A stretch of 64,000 nt of DNA from Sialis fuliginosa (lineage: Eukaryota; Arthropoda; Insecta; Megaloptera; Sialidae): assembly GCA_961205875.1 (NCBI GenBank), contig OY540814.1, positions 27,658,151 to 27,722,150 of the forward strand, in the 5' to 3' direction. The translations under genes were made by a program, and so were the position numbers. This document shows, piece after piece, positions 12,301-22,200 of the stretch (its first letter is position 1; the number at the start of each line of letters is the position of its first letter). The notes below the pieces were generated by a model that saw only the letters and a program-made list of their open reading frames with translations, did not search any database and was not told where the DNA came from.

Positions 12301-12532
12301 AAAAAGGGAAGGAGCACGCGAAGGTCTTTAAGTGCGTGATGCTCTTAAAGATAATAGTGTAAGCTACATTTAAAAAAAAAACTGGAGTCTCCTCGATCGC
12401 ACCAAGCTGAGATATTAACTATTCAATTTACTTCTTTGTTAGCGTATGAGTTTTTATTTGTTTTTTTAGTTTTAACTTGTTTTTAAAAAGGGAAGTAGCA
12501 CGCGAAGGTCTTTAAGTGCGTGATGCTCTTAA
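9393..12532 (+). repeat. Satellite array: 17 tandem copies of a ~184-bp unit
   Basis: Units start at TTAA positions 9393, 9577, 9761, 9945, 10129, 10313, 10497, 10680, 10864, 11049, 11240, 11423, 11607, 11791, 11975, 12159 and 12345, ending at 12532. Most are 184 bp, and the 191-bp unit has longer A and T runs. Each unit begins TTAAAGATAATAGTGTAAGC, contains 'TCGATCGCGCCAAGCTGAG' and ends 'GTGCGTGATGCTC'. Inner units are nearly identical; the first and last differ most, as expected from unequal exchange. A GTGCGTG/GTGCATG change varies among units. No open frame persists through a unit. Diverged relatives lie at 47965-48215 and 59520-59740. Confidence 0.95.
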
Positions 12533-12545
12533 CCCTTAATTGCAT
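12529..12545 (-). repeat. Right half of 17-bp inverted repeat bounding the satellite
   Basis: Exact reverse complement of 9380-9396, beginning with the final TTAA of the array. See the left half for the implied palindrome. Confidence 0.8.
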
Positions 12546-12611
12546 CTTGTTAACATTCGTGAACAATGTTTTCAGAGGTATCTATTAGCAAAAATGTACA
12601 ATATTTTTTAC

Positions 12612-12745
12612 CAGAGCCGGCCTTTGCGATTCTGGCGCCCCAGGCGAGATTTTTTTTGACGCCCCCCCCCCTTTCCACCGCCACAGTGACGATCATTAAA
12701 AATTATCCGCACAAAAAAAAAAACGTGAGAAAATTATCTTGTTAT
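12612..12745 (+). repeat. Internal second copy of the hAT left-terminal block
   Basis: Repeats 8486-8625 closely, from CAGAGCCGGCC to 'GAGAAAATTATCTTG', with shorter C and A runs. The 8 bases before it (TTTTTTAC) do not match those after the right end, so this copy is not the boundary of the last transposition event. The 60-residue open frame over this block is chance. Confidence 0.8.
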
Positions 12746-12815
12746 TAATTCATTAGTGTAATATAATAATATAATATAACATATAATTGATAAATAATAT
12801 ATAATATAACTAAAA

Positions 12816-13079
12816 TTATATAAAAGATTTCTTCCTGGCTTTCATATCTGCAAAATTATCGATTGCTGTCTCAAAATTGAGGTTTGCTACAACCTTATTT
12901 TCAATTGAAAGAATAGCCAAATTATTCAACCTATCTTCTATCATAGCCGATTGCAAATAAGTTTTTATGAATTATTTTAATTTACTAAAACTTCTTTCAC
13001 CACTAGCTACACTAACCGGAATTGTTACAAGAATTAGCAAAGCCACCCACAGATTTGGCACTGTGCTTTTCAAGTTTAG
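12816..13079 (-). pseudogene. hAT transposase C-terminal dimerisation domain, decayed
   Basis: Read on the minus strand, the sequence gives 'VPNLWVALLILVTIPVSVA', then 'SGERSFSKLK', an internal TAA, then 'IKTYLQSAMIEDRLNNLAIL' and 'SIENKVVANLNFETAIDNF', ending at a TAA (12816-12818). The PVSVASGERSFSKLK pattern followed by an ERL/DRL-NLAILSIE motif is the hallmark of the hAT C-terminal dimerisation domain, as in ZMYM1-like insect transposase relatives. The upstream RNase H-like domain is missing, and the stop sits near an extra codon within the domain, so no active protein is made. It reads from the right terminus inward and is the only coding remnant inside the 4.8-kb element. Confidence 0.85.
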
Positions 13080-13229
13080 TAAAAAAATGTTTAATAAATA
13101 ATTTATTTTTGATATTAAACATTTTATTAAGTAAAATGAATTATTTTGCAGAAAAAATCAAAACTATTATTCAAAAAATATATATAGCTTAAATTTGGCG
13201 CCCTAGAACAGAACATAGAAAAAAAGTTT

Positions 13230-13303
13230 AAAATAATTGGCGCCCCCACGAAATTAGCGCCCCAGGCTGTCGCCTGGGTCGCCTGGCCGTTCGGCCGGCC
13301 CTG
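13230..13303 (-). repeat. Right-terminal block of the hAT element
   Basis: GC-rich end containing 'GCGCCCCAGGCTGTCGCCTG' and finishing GGCCGGCCCTG at 13303. The terminal 11 bases are the inverted counterpart of the left end, with one difference. Internal 'CCAGGC...GCCTGG' segments can form hairpins, typical of hAT subterminal regions. Confidence 0.8.
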
Positions 13304-13311
13304 GTGACCCG
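13304..13311. repeat. Right 8-bp target site duplication
   Basis: GTGACCCG, identical to 8478-8485. Confidence 0.85.
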
Positions 13312-14216
13312 TGTATGGCGATGGAACGTACCAACTAGAAGCGCAGGGCAGAGGGAAGGGAACAGGCCGGTATTCTTTTGATTGTCAATTGTTTATTTTG
13401 TTTTCAATAATTAACTTTTAAATTTAAATAGAACAAAAATTATTTATACTTTTTGTTCTGATTCGTTTTTGTTAGGTAGGTAATTGAAGTGTTATTTGGT
13501 TTTTATTACATTAATAACTAATCGTGTTTGTAATTAATTCAACTATATATTTTTTAAATCCTAAACAATAATTCCGTAGTCCACGCGAGCGATGCCGCGT
13601 GGGCCCAGCTAGTATATTATACAATAACAAATTATGAAACTCATTTGAATGAAAATAGAACTGTTTTTCGGTTTTTGGTTCAGTTCCGGTTCGAAGCCCT
13701 GCTTTTTTTAATATATATTTTACTGGACATCGAGTTATATCCATTTTTTGATGCTAAAAAATTTAAAATCCATTTATATAAACTACCTCATCCAGAGCTT
13801 CAAAAAAATGCAAATCCTCGCTAATTAAAAATGAAATAGATAATTCAAAATTTTTATTCATGTTCTGAAATAATCCCTAATTCAGATCGATAACAAAAAT
13901 CGCCTTTTATAACTTATAAATTAAATATGCACCCTAATCTTTTAATTTATTTATGTTAATAGATACTGAAAGTATTATTAACCAATCATAAAAAACGTTA
14001 TTTTTCTAAATGTGACATAAATAACGAAGGATTATTCAGAAATATTCAAATCAACTACACAAAAATAGAAATTACCATGTATCACAAAATGTATTCATTC
14101 AAAATTGTATTGTATAAATTTTATGTAAATAAAAAACAACAATTTTAGTTGGGGAAAATCTGTACAAAAAACGACTTTATCGGTTGTTTTAATCAAACAA
14201 ATTACAGTGTACTTAC
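13312..14216. other. Noncoding stretch with short interspersed repeat tail
   Basis: At 13565-13618, read on the minus strand, 'TATACTAGCTGGGCCCACGC' followed by 'GGCATCGCTCGCGTGGA' is a typical insect interspersed-repeat tail (the 'ACTAGCTG-CCCGCG' type, known to me from many arthropod genomes). The 77-residue minus-strand frame at 13511-13744 lies over it and is not a gene. The rest is AT-rich without signal. Confidence 0.5.
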
Positions 14217-14241
14217 CTGTCCGTGACATTGAACTAGACAT
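14217..14241 (-). other. Candidate tiny first coding exon (minus strand)
   Basis: On the minus strand an ATG with A at -3 opens MSSSMSRT and runs straight into a consensus donor, ACAG|GTAAGTAC (donor at 14211-14216 on the plus strand). Start context and donor are both good, but 25 nt is little evidence and no downstream exon was recognised on the minus strand. A chance match is quite possible. Confidence 0.15.
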
Positions 14242-15385
14242 ATTTAACTTGTTTACTTTATTTACTTTCTTATCGTTAATTTATGTAAAAGAAAACATAC
14301 ACACATTTTAGCGTGATCTGATTTTTTGTAAAAACTATTTTTGTAACCTCGTAAAGAATATTTTACTGCACAAATATTTTATAACGCCGTTAATTTTTTT
14401 GTTACATACATACTGCGATAAATTATATAAATAACGTATTTATTATTATTTTTTTCATTATACTAATTAATATTTTATGTCATAGTTTTTTGATTGCGTA
14501 GAGAAAAAATAAAAAATATAATGTCTATTATTTTTTATTTCTTAAAACATATTCTTAGAGATACTCTGACAGCCCGAATCGAGGAGTGGATATCTTACAA
14601 CTTTTTATTTATATTTTATTTTAAATTTGAAACAAATCGTATTTATATAATTGTAATAAAAGAGTTGAAAATTTGATTAATTCATTAAAGTGGTGTGCAT
14701 TTAATAGCCAAGCTATGGTATTTTTGATTAGTTAATTGCCATATGATATATTTAAAGATAAACATAGAAATATATTTATAGATGTGATATTTAATACTTA
14801 ACAAAATTAATTAATTAAAGTAAGAATAACATTCCTACGTAAATTGTATTTTAAAATTAATTAATTAGTCATCATAACATATCTCTACATCAAGATAAAA
14901 GTTTTCAAGAAATCATTATCTCTAAAATTAGAGTAATATTTAAAAACCCACGTGTTGTTGACTTCACAGTCTTCTAACTTATGTGGAAATATACCTTATA
15001 CATATCATATTGTACACTTCATTTTAATTAAATGTTCGCAGAATATTACTTTTATTTGAATGAAAAATGTTATCTCATTTTGAATTTTTTTTCTTATATG
15101 TACATATTCAAAGAGCGAGTGTCAAAAGAAGTTGGGGAAAACTCATTATTTTTATTTGGTTTCTAGACGTACTTTATATGTATATTTGAAACCGTATGAA
15201 AACTGAATATTTAAATGTCGCTTCTAATTATAATGTTGACAGAAAAAATGAAACGTTCAGAAAATGGTATGGTATTTATCTCATGTATTAAATTTGGAGT
15301 CTATCTCAATTTGTTTTGTCGTTTTTGAGTTACATGACGAAAATAATCAGGGTCAAATGGATATTTCTATAAAAATCTATTTATA
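14242..15385. other. AT-rich noncoding stretch
   Basis: Nothing recognised beyond A/T-rich sequence; open frames are short and low-complexity. Confidence 0.6.
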
Positions 15386-15577
15386 TATACAGGGTGGTCT
15401 GGTTTGGCATACAGATATTTTAAGAGCTGATTCCTTGGTTCATTGTGAGTAAAAAATTGTACGGGAAGGTGGGGTCTATCTTCAACACCCTCTGAGTTAC
15501 AGGGTGTTTAAAAACTTCCTTCAGAGTAGTACTTACAAACAAAGATTATCTCATAACTTCCAAAGTAACGTAACTAG
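15386..15577 (-). repeat. Dispersed repeat with ACAGGGTGGTC-like end, copy 2
   Basis: Inverted, diverged copy of 1915-2104. It begins 'TATATACAGGGTGGTCTGG', carries 'GATATTTTAAGAGCTGATT' in the opposite order to copy 1, and ends near 'CTCATAACTTCCAAAGTAA'. Confidence 0.65.
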
Positions 15578-15673
15578 AGTCAACAAAAAAAAACTAGTTA
15601 TGAAACACCTTAAGTTCAAGCTTTTACTTTTTTAAATAAATTCTTATATATTTATATAGTTACTAAATGATTT

Positions 15674-16617
15674 TACGTCTTATTTTCATGTATTTTAGTC
15701 GATATTTGTATGACGAGTTGAAGTTCACTGCAGGAAATTTCACTAAAAATTTTCGAATTTTTGATTTCGTTAAATGTATGTTTATTGTATAGAAAATGAC
15801 GTGAAAAGTTGTTTGTTCCAAACCGCAGGTCTGTATCTCAAACCGTTCTCGAGATATAGCCTCTCAAAGTTTTAGTTTTTTCAAATTTTTGGAGAAAAAA
15901 GGCCATAACTTTTGAACGCGTGGTCGGAATTCATTTTAGTTGGCGGATTTGAAATCAGCGTGTCAAAATCTATATAGTGACATGTATAATACTTTAAAAT
16001 CCGACAAAAAAATTTTGGCCAAAAATCGACATTTTTTTAAGGTATACCCCTTTGAATTTTTTCGATTTTTCACGAAATTTTTTTTTCCGAGTTTTAAGGT
16101 ATTATACATGTCATTATATAGATTCTGACACGCTGATTCCAAATCCGTCAACTAAAATCAATTCCGACCACGCGTTCAAAAGTTATGGCCATTTTTCTTC
16201 AAAATTTTGAAAAAACTGAAACTTTGAGAGGCTATATCTCGAGAACGGTTTGAGATACAGACCTGCGGTTTGAACAGTTAAACTTTTCACGTCATTTTCT
16301 ATACAATAAACATACTTTTAACAAAATCAAAAATTCTAAATTTTTTAGTGAAATTTCCTGCAGTGAACTTCAACTCGTCATACAAATATCAACTAAAATA
16401 CAAAAAAATAAGACGTACAGGTTTTATAATTGAGTGTGTAAATTAATATTAAATGCTATTTTTAATTTTTGGTTAAAATGTTTGAGTTGCGCATAAAGAT
16501 AAATATTTTATTAATATTTTTAAATTATTTATTAACTAAAAACAAAGATTTGTATTAATTTACCCATAAAGTAAGGGAAGCACTGCTTCCCCTGCTTCCA
16601 TGGACGCTTCGCCACTG
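15674..16617. mobile_element. Foldback element, copy 1 (~370-bp arms plus tail)
   Basis: 15674-16417 is a near-perfect palindrome centred at about 16045, with almost no loop. Landmarks mirrored in both arms include 'TTGTATGACGAGTTGAAGTT', 'CACTGCAGGAAATTT', 'GAGAACGGTTTGAGATACAG' and 'ATCTATATAATGACATG'-like motifs. A single-copy tail follows (16418-16617), ending 'GACGCTTCGCCACTG'. The same tail and end occur in the second copy (40031-41034). CACTG/CAGTG ends resemble hAT termini but no target duplication was found. The matching ~62-residue frames on both strands arise from the palindrome and are not genes. Confidence 0.85.
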
Positions 16618-17082
16618 CAGTATATTAAGAATAAGGATAATGTACATTTACTTAATATGACCGTATAAGAAAGTAAAACATACTCCATTTCATTACGAAA
16701 GAAAATCATTAGCATTTACCATTCAGCCACTATTATGTATTTTTATGTTAAGGAGATTCATTTCAATATAACAGTTTACAAAGCATTTTAACTACTTACT
16801 TTTCATTCGTAAAATAACAAAGAAAATAATACGGATAATATTACAAAAGAATTCGTTCCAGCTCATTTAAATATATTTTATAATGTGCATTCATTTTTTC
16901 ATTTACTAATTTACCTATCGTCTGATTTCAAATTATATTTCCGGTAATATTAAATTTAAAATATTACAGTAGAATTACTAAATAATATATTCTTGTTAAG
17001 GATTTGAAAGGTGAATTAGAACACGAAGTATTAATAATCTGATGTACATTTATTTAGTACTTAAGTACATTAATACTTAAAT
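16618..17082. other. AT-rich noncoding stretch
   Basis: No gene or bounded repeat recognised. Confidence 0.6.
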
Positions 17083-17590
17083 AAAACGGCCAAGTGCGTG
17101 TTGGGCACGCACATCATAGGTTTCCGTAGTCATTACGATTTATAAACAAGAGTTATTTCAACGAACATTCTGATAACGACATTTGAATGTAAATATATCG
17201 TGACTGAAGGGTTAAAATCGAAAGGTCATATAACATTTTTTGTTGCATTTTAGAAGACCTATCTAAAGACACCCCACTTAATGGATTACGTGAATTTTTT
17301 TTAATGGAAGTGTTAATTGGGTGTATATTGTGACATGATATTGTCAGAAATCATGGCGTGCAAATCTTGTCAGAAAGAACGTGACATGCTAATCTTGTCA
17401 GAAAGAACGGAACATGCTAATCCTGTCAGAAAGAACGTGACATGCTAATCCTGTCAGAAAGAACGTGACATGCTAATCCTGTCAGAAAGAACGTGACATG
17501 CAATCCTGTCAGAAAGAACGTGGCATGCTAATCCTGTCAGAAAGAACGTGACATGCTAATCCTGTCAGAAAGAACGTGACATGCAATCTA
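17083..17590 (+). repeat. Interspersed repeat with 28-bp minisatellite, copy 1
   Basis: The head 'AAAACGGCCAAGTGCGTGTT' plus 'GGGCACGCACAT' is followed by about 240 bp that match 21840-22060, including 'CTATCTAAAGACACCCCACT'. Then about nine copies of a 28-bp unit follow (17343-17590), each containing GTCAGAAAGAACGTGACATG. The head recalls a GGCCAAGTGCG-type repeat I remember from insect, especially moth, genomes; that link is unverified. No protein frame runs through it. Confidence 0.85.
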
Positions 17591-19276
17591 TCTAAAAAAT
17601 ATGGTTCTATGATAATTCAAACTAAAAAAATGTAAAAACTTATCAAATCACATTTTTTGCGAAAAATGTCAAAAAAGTGCTTTTTGTGAATAAATGAGTT
17701 TTAAAGTGAAGGTAATCTACGCGACTTATTTCTTGAAAATACCTACAAAAACTTAAAAGTTAGTTTAAAAAATGAAACTACTAAATCTACATTGAAATTT
17801 GTTTATAATTTTTCTTGTCAATCAGTTTAAAATTTGTCGAGTGAAAAGATTCAAATAAGAAATTCATTTAAAATTTTGCACTTCATTGACCAGTAAAGTT
17901 TTAATAAAGCTTTAGAGTAAATGTGACCCTGAGAATTATTCTTTGTTTTCCGCTAAAGAAAACGTCGCTATGAGATGATAACGATTACATTTAAGGCCGT
18001 AGAAAGGAAAGACGGGATAAAAATTATTCACTCTCCATTTAACAGTGAGGCTTGCAAATGAAATGTTTTTAAAAATATTATTGTAATATCGTGAGAAGTT
18101 TACAAATAAATTTTTGGGAAATCAATAAAAAAAGTTTTTATTTTTTTTCTATAAGTTGATTAGAAATCTAATTTCATGACATTTTCCTATTTCGTAAATT
18201 ATATACCTATTAATTATAAATTTATTTGAGAGTACTCCTCCCTAATATTATGCGAAAAAAATTATAAAATATTTTTAGAAATTTTAGTATTTGTTTTCAT
18301 GAGAGCGTTGATGAGTCAGGCACTAGGACTTATTTCTTTATACATATAAATTTATAAAGTTTTAAATACAGAGAGAGTTACTTTCGCATCTGTAATATTA
18401 GTATGAATTTGTTTGATAAAATGCAAATGTTGTTCAAAGAATAATAATTACAAAAGTAAATAACATAGTTTTTCTACTATTTTTTTTAACTTCTGTGTAC
18501 AATTGTTCTATAAAAAGAAGAAATACATAAAACTACCAGCTAGTAAAGCTGTTAAACATAATCCTTATTTGCATTTCTTATCTTCAGTAATAAAAGACTA
18601 CATATATTTTATACAGTATTTATTTTTTAGCACGATTTATTCATATTTAAAGTTTTTTTAAAAACAACTTTATTATTATTTATATGTTCCCACTTTTCTA
18701 CTTTTTAGTAATTTAAGTGTGATGTAAGAGTATTCTATGCTTTTCCTTTATATTACCCCCACCTCTACCATCTGTCAACCCTTAAATACAGCAGCATAAA
18801 GAAAAGCTGATTTTCAAAGGAAATTTTGTACATATACCCAACCTAATTAATATAATAAACAAAGTGACAATAGACGTAGGTTTCTATTTAAGTGGTTGAG
18901 GCATAATTACAACTATGCCTTGAGTCCTTTTTTGTACTATGATTATTATTGATACCTATATAAATGTCTAGTGTTATAAACGAGCTAACAAAATTTGCAA
19001 ACTTGCAAGCACTTTAAATAGAGGTTCCAAAATTATCTGACAGTTCCCTTGAAGTATCATGAAATAAGTGTTTGACAAGTTTCGCATACAAACGGTATTA
19101 ACAGTGGTGATATGAAAATTATTTAGTACGGACAGTCGTCAACTGTGTTACAATAAGTTGAAGTATCACAGCTCTAAATTCCATAAGTAATCCATAGATA
19201 ATATTACAGAAATAATGTCCCATTTGAAAGTGCTTGCAAACTTGAAAATTTGTTAATTTATAATTTTTTTTTTCAG
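17591..19276. other. AT-rich noncoding stretch
   Basis: No coding signal. 'GCGTTGATGAGTCAGGCACT' at about 18305 repeats a motif at 4693. 'AAAGTGCTTGCAAACTTG'-like motifs at about 19000-19010 and 19230-19245 are inverted to each other ('AAACTTGCAAGCACTTT' and its complement), marking a small inverted-repeat element of about 250 bp. A similar motif is near 43575. Confidence 0.45.
19000..19250. mobile_element. Small inverted-repeat element (MITE-like)
   Basis: 'ACAAAATTTGCAAACTTGC' near 18990-19007 and its near complement 'GCAAACTTGAAAATTTGTTA' near 19233-19252 bracket about 250 bp; 'AAGCACTTT' and 'AAAGTGCTT' also mirror each other. Single ends of the same type appear near 29740-29775 and 43570-43590. 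No target duplication was confirmed. Confidence 0.45.
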
Positions 19277-19361
19277 AAAATGTGTTTAATCTGCAGTCTA
19301 TTGGTATGTTTTATTCAGTAATTATATTTTTTATATTGTTTTTATTTCTATTTATCATAAA

Positions 19362-19545
19362 AATGGACATTTAAAAAAATGTTTCAAACAAAAGTTGTTT
19401 ATTTTTTCTCGTGAATTACGAATCTGGGGACCTCATCAAGGAGACGTTTTTAAGGTCACTCCATTGTATTCGAAACCATGAATATTTTGTCTGAAACTTG
19501 TAATTTTGGAAATACTCCATTAAAAAGTCTTTAAAAAAACATGCC
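19362..19545 (+). repeat. Dispersed repeat, copy 2 (of 785-1050)
   Basis: Shares ordered blocks with 785-1050, including 'CGTGAATTACGAATCTG' and 'TTCGAAACCATGAA'. It is shorter, through small deletions. Confidence 0.5.
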
Positions 19546-21424
19546 ATCTTAATATTGAGAAACTTAAAACTAAATATGTAGGTCTGGTATTATTAAACTC
19601 CTGATGTTGGCTTCTTGTGAAGTCAAAACACGTGTCCAGAACATGGTTTTATTGTGGTGCCACAATGAAAATAATGAAAATATGGTACAACTGTAACTAC
19701 ATCAAACTTTCTTCTATAAAAGTAGAAATAAAAAACCCATGTTGTTATTATTTTTAATTTTAGTTTTAAGTGATAGTGGCTCTGGCTATAATATAATAAT
19801 ATAATATTTAATAGTGGATATAATTTTAAATAATATATATCTATTTGTTATCTTACCTTTGATTTGAGACTGCGCTGGATTTTTATATCTTGATGATTAA
19901 CATATAAAATCTCATTTATTAACTTCTGTTTTTATTATAGTCTAACCGTAAAGTTCACTTAACACCGAAGAAAATGTATGTACTACTAATAGTCAGAAAA
20001 AATATCGCTTTGTGATAAATTTTACAGTCAATTGTGTGTGGAATATTATTAAATCTTGAAAGCAGATTACGTCTTTCGCATTTCTGAAATATTTTGGTAT
20101 TGATTCGATCTTTAAAGAAAATATTTTTTTGTTTTTAGAATTTAAATATTTGAATGAAATGTATATTTTCTTTTGCCTCTTTTGTAGAAAATTAATGAAT
20201 CAATGAAAAGTAGGGATTTTAATTTTTTAAATGTTTTTTCATTTATTTATGAGGCCATTTTTACCTATTTTAGAGAGTTTTGAATATGTTTGGAAATTTC
20301 TGAATTAAAGTTGGTTTAAAGTTCTATTCAATTTTTTTTTAAATATGTAAAGATCGATATTTTTAAATTATAATTCAGTAATGCTAACAGTAATGCTAAA
20401 ACTAATATTCACTTTGATTTTAACTTAAAAAATGACATGTGTCAGACTTTTGAATTTTCGAATATTCAATATATCAGATATAGGAAATATGGTATACAAA
20501 TAATATTTGTTTTCATATAAAACTTATATTGCTTAGGCACGTATTTGAGTTATATATAGAAAGCAATTAAAATATTCTCGACAGCAAAATCAGATAACAA
20601 TAATAGCATTGTCGAATCAATAAATTTCATATAAATCTCGTAAACAGAATTAGAAGAAAGTAAGCAATATAACATATTATACAGATATATTATATATATA
20701 TAGAATTATTTCGCGTGTTGTCGAGTGTTAATTATGTCCTAAAAGGTGGATAGATTTATAGAGAAGAAAATAAATCCATGCCAAAATAAATAAATAAACA
20801 GTTAAAGCATTTAGAGGGTTTTTAAAACATATAATTTTAAAAATACATATAAAATAAATAATTAATTTTTTTTTTAACTTCGTGCTTTCTTTTGCGTTAT
20901 AATCTCATAGTTTTATGAAAAAAAGTTTCTAGAAAATGAAAATTTTAAAAGATATCGAAATTTTAGATATACCATTCGACAGAGAAAGAAAAACTGAGTG
21001 AATTTGCACCAAAAACAAAATTTTGTATTTTTATCCCTTACGACAATGTAGACCAGAATACGCGAAGGTATTTTAAGGGGTACGTGACATACTTATTAAT
21101 GTTTTTTTTTTATTAAATATGTTTTGAACAACATATGCGATTATTAAAATTCTTTAATTTTATTTCGGTATTAATTTTTCAAAAAATTTACTAAACGCCC
21201 CCAAACCTAAGGGTAGTAACACTTAATTCTCAAAAAAAGTACATGGTGATTCTAACTTAATAAGTAAACACTACCTTACAACAACTGTTAAATATATATT
21301 TATTATTATTTTAGACTAAAATATATTTCATCGAGAAAATTACCAATAAAAAAAGTTTAAAAAATATATCACATACATGAATAGAGAAAAGCCCTTAATC
21401 ACATGATAGATACATAGAATCTAT
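19546..21424. other. AT-rich stretch with weak exon-like signals
   Basis: Mostly low-complexity A/T. At 19941-19975 an acceptor 'TTTTTATTATAG' precedes a 35-nt segment open in one frame (SNRKVHLTPKK), followed by GTATGT. A strong acceptor 'TTTTGCCTCTTTTGTAG' ends at 20187. These could be exons of a small or noncoding transcript, but nothing else supports them. Confidence 0.35.
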
Positions 21425-21640
21425 CACCTGCAGTTAACACAGAATCACCCGGCACCGATCGCGTGGTTCTGACAAATCGCGTCGAGCATAAACAACACGA
21501 GCTCACGCGCACGCGAACGAGCGTAGATGACTGGCGTGCTCCACGCCGACGACCGGCAGTTTACATCTCCGCACCACAGACTTGCAACTAGCGCCGCAAC
21601 TAGACCGCTATCTGGATCAAGGTCTGCAGGTGATGCGAAA
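21425..21640. promoter_or_regulatory. CpG-rich island, candidate promoter or first exon
   Basis: About 200 bp with far more G, C and CpG than the surroundings. The inverted motif ATCACCTGCAG / CTGCAGGTGAT lies at the two edges (about 21424 and 21627). The longest open frame of the window (115 codons, minus strand, 21445-21792) crosses it, ending in a CpG-rich stretch that reads 'LVAALVASLWCGDVNCRSSA'. It has no similarity I recognise, and its first third is ordinary A/T sequence, so I do not call it a gene. On the minus strand 'CTGCAG|GTGATAG' could act as a donor. CpG patches of this kind in A/T-rich insect DNA often mark promoters or young insertions. Confidence 0.3.
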
Positions 21641-21839
21641 AAACGCCAAATACTACTTTTATTTATATGTACATATATACATACGTATTTTACCCTCTCT
21701 TTAGCCATCTGATTGTTGTACTGGAAAAAAAATAAAGGTCGATTTCGTAATCTTGTATCTGAGTTGTATATTTTGTTGATGTTTGATTGCATTTTTATTA
21801 ACTAAGGGAGGTTGTGATTAGGGTTATGTACCTCAAAAT

Positions 21840-22200
21840 AAATAAAACGGCCAAGTGCGTGTTGGGCACGCACATAATAGGTTTCCGATTTATAAACAAG
21901 AGTTATTTCAACGGACGCTCTGATAACGGCATTTAAATGCAAATATATCGTGACTGAAAGGTTAAAATCAAAATGTCATATAACATTTTTTATTGCATTT
22001 TAGGAGACCTATCTAAAGACACCCCACTTAATGGATTAAGTGAAATTTTTTGCAAATCTTGTCAGAAAGAACGTGACATGCTAATCCTATCGGAAAGAAC
22101 GTAACATGCTAATCCTGTCAGAAAGAACGTGACATGCTAATCCTGTCAGAAAGAACGTGACATGCTAAACCTGTCAGAAAGAACGTGACATGCTAAAATT
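21840..22200 (+). repeat. Interspersed repeat with 28-bp minisatellite, copy 2
   Basis: Same head (AAAACGGCCAAGTGCGTGTT), middle and minisatellite as 17083-17590, but only about five 28-bp units (22055-22195) and a small deletion in the head. Copy-number difference at otherwise matching flanks shows the array length is unstable. Confidence 0.85.

Larger units (their letters stand above)
8486..13303. mobile_element. hAT-superfamily DNA transposon carrying an internal satellite array
   Basis: A 4,818-bp unit with short inverted ends, CAGAGCCGGCC on the left and GGCCGGCCCTG on the right, flanked by an exact 8-bp direct repeat. Inside, in order: left-end block (8486-8625), AT-rich filler, 17 tandem copies of a 184-bp unit (9393-12532), a second copy of the left-end block (12612-12745), a decayed minus-strand hAT transposase C-terminus (12816-13079) and the GC-rich right end (13230-13303). 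The ends plus the 8-bp duplication identify the superfamily, and the transposase remnant supports it independently. It has no intact transposase, so it could move only with an enzyme supplied elsewhere. The internal second left end suggests nested insertion or recombination between related copies. Confidence 0.85.

Noticed and set aside
9393-12532. CRISPR array
   Set aside because: Units are 184 bp, contiguous and without unique spacers, in insect DNA; this is a satellite.
9380-12545. piggyBac-type transposon ends (TTAACCCT) around the array
   Set aside because: The CCCT motifs point outward from the array, the wrong way for an element containing it, and no partner ends were found outside.
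15940-16151. Overlapping ~62-residue frames on both strands with nearly the same peptide (also at 40365-40576)
   Set aside because: They are mirror images produced by the palindromic foldback element, not genes; the same DNA read from either arm gives the same peptide.
17343-17590. CRISPR-like 28-bp repeats
   Set aside because: The 28-bp units abut directly with no spacers, and the same minisatellite recurs inside an interspersed repeat.
21445-21792. Longest open frame in the window (115 codons, minus strand)
   Set aside because: Half of it is ordinary A/T-rich sequence and half a CpG-rich patch; no domain or homology recognised, and the start has no support. Kept only as a CpG island.
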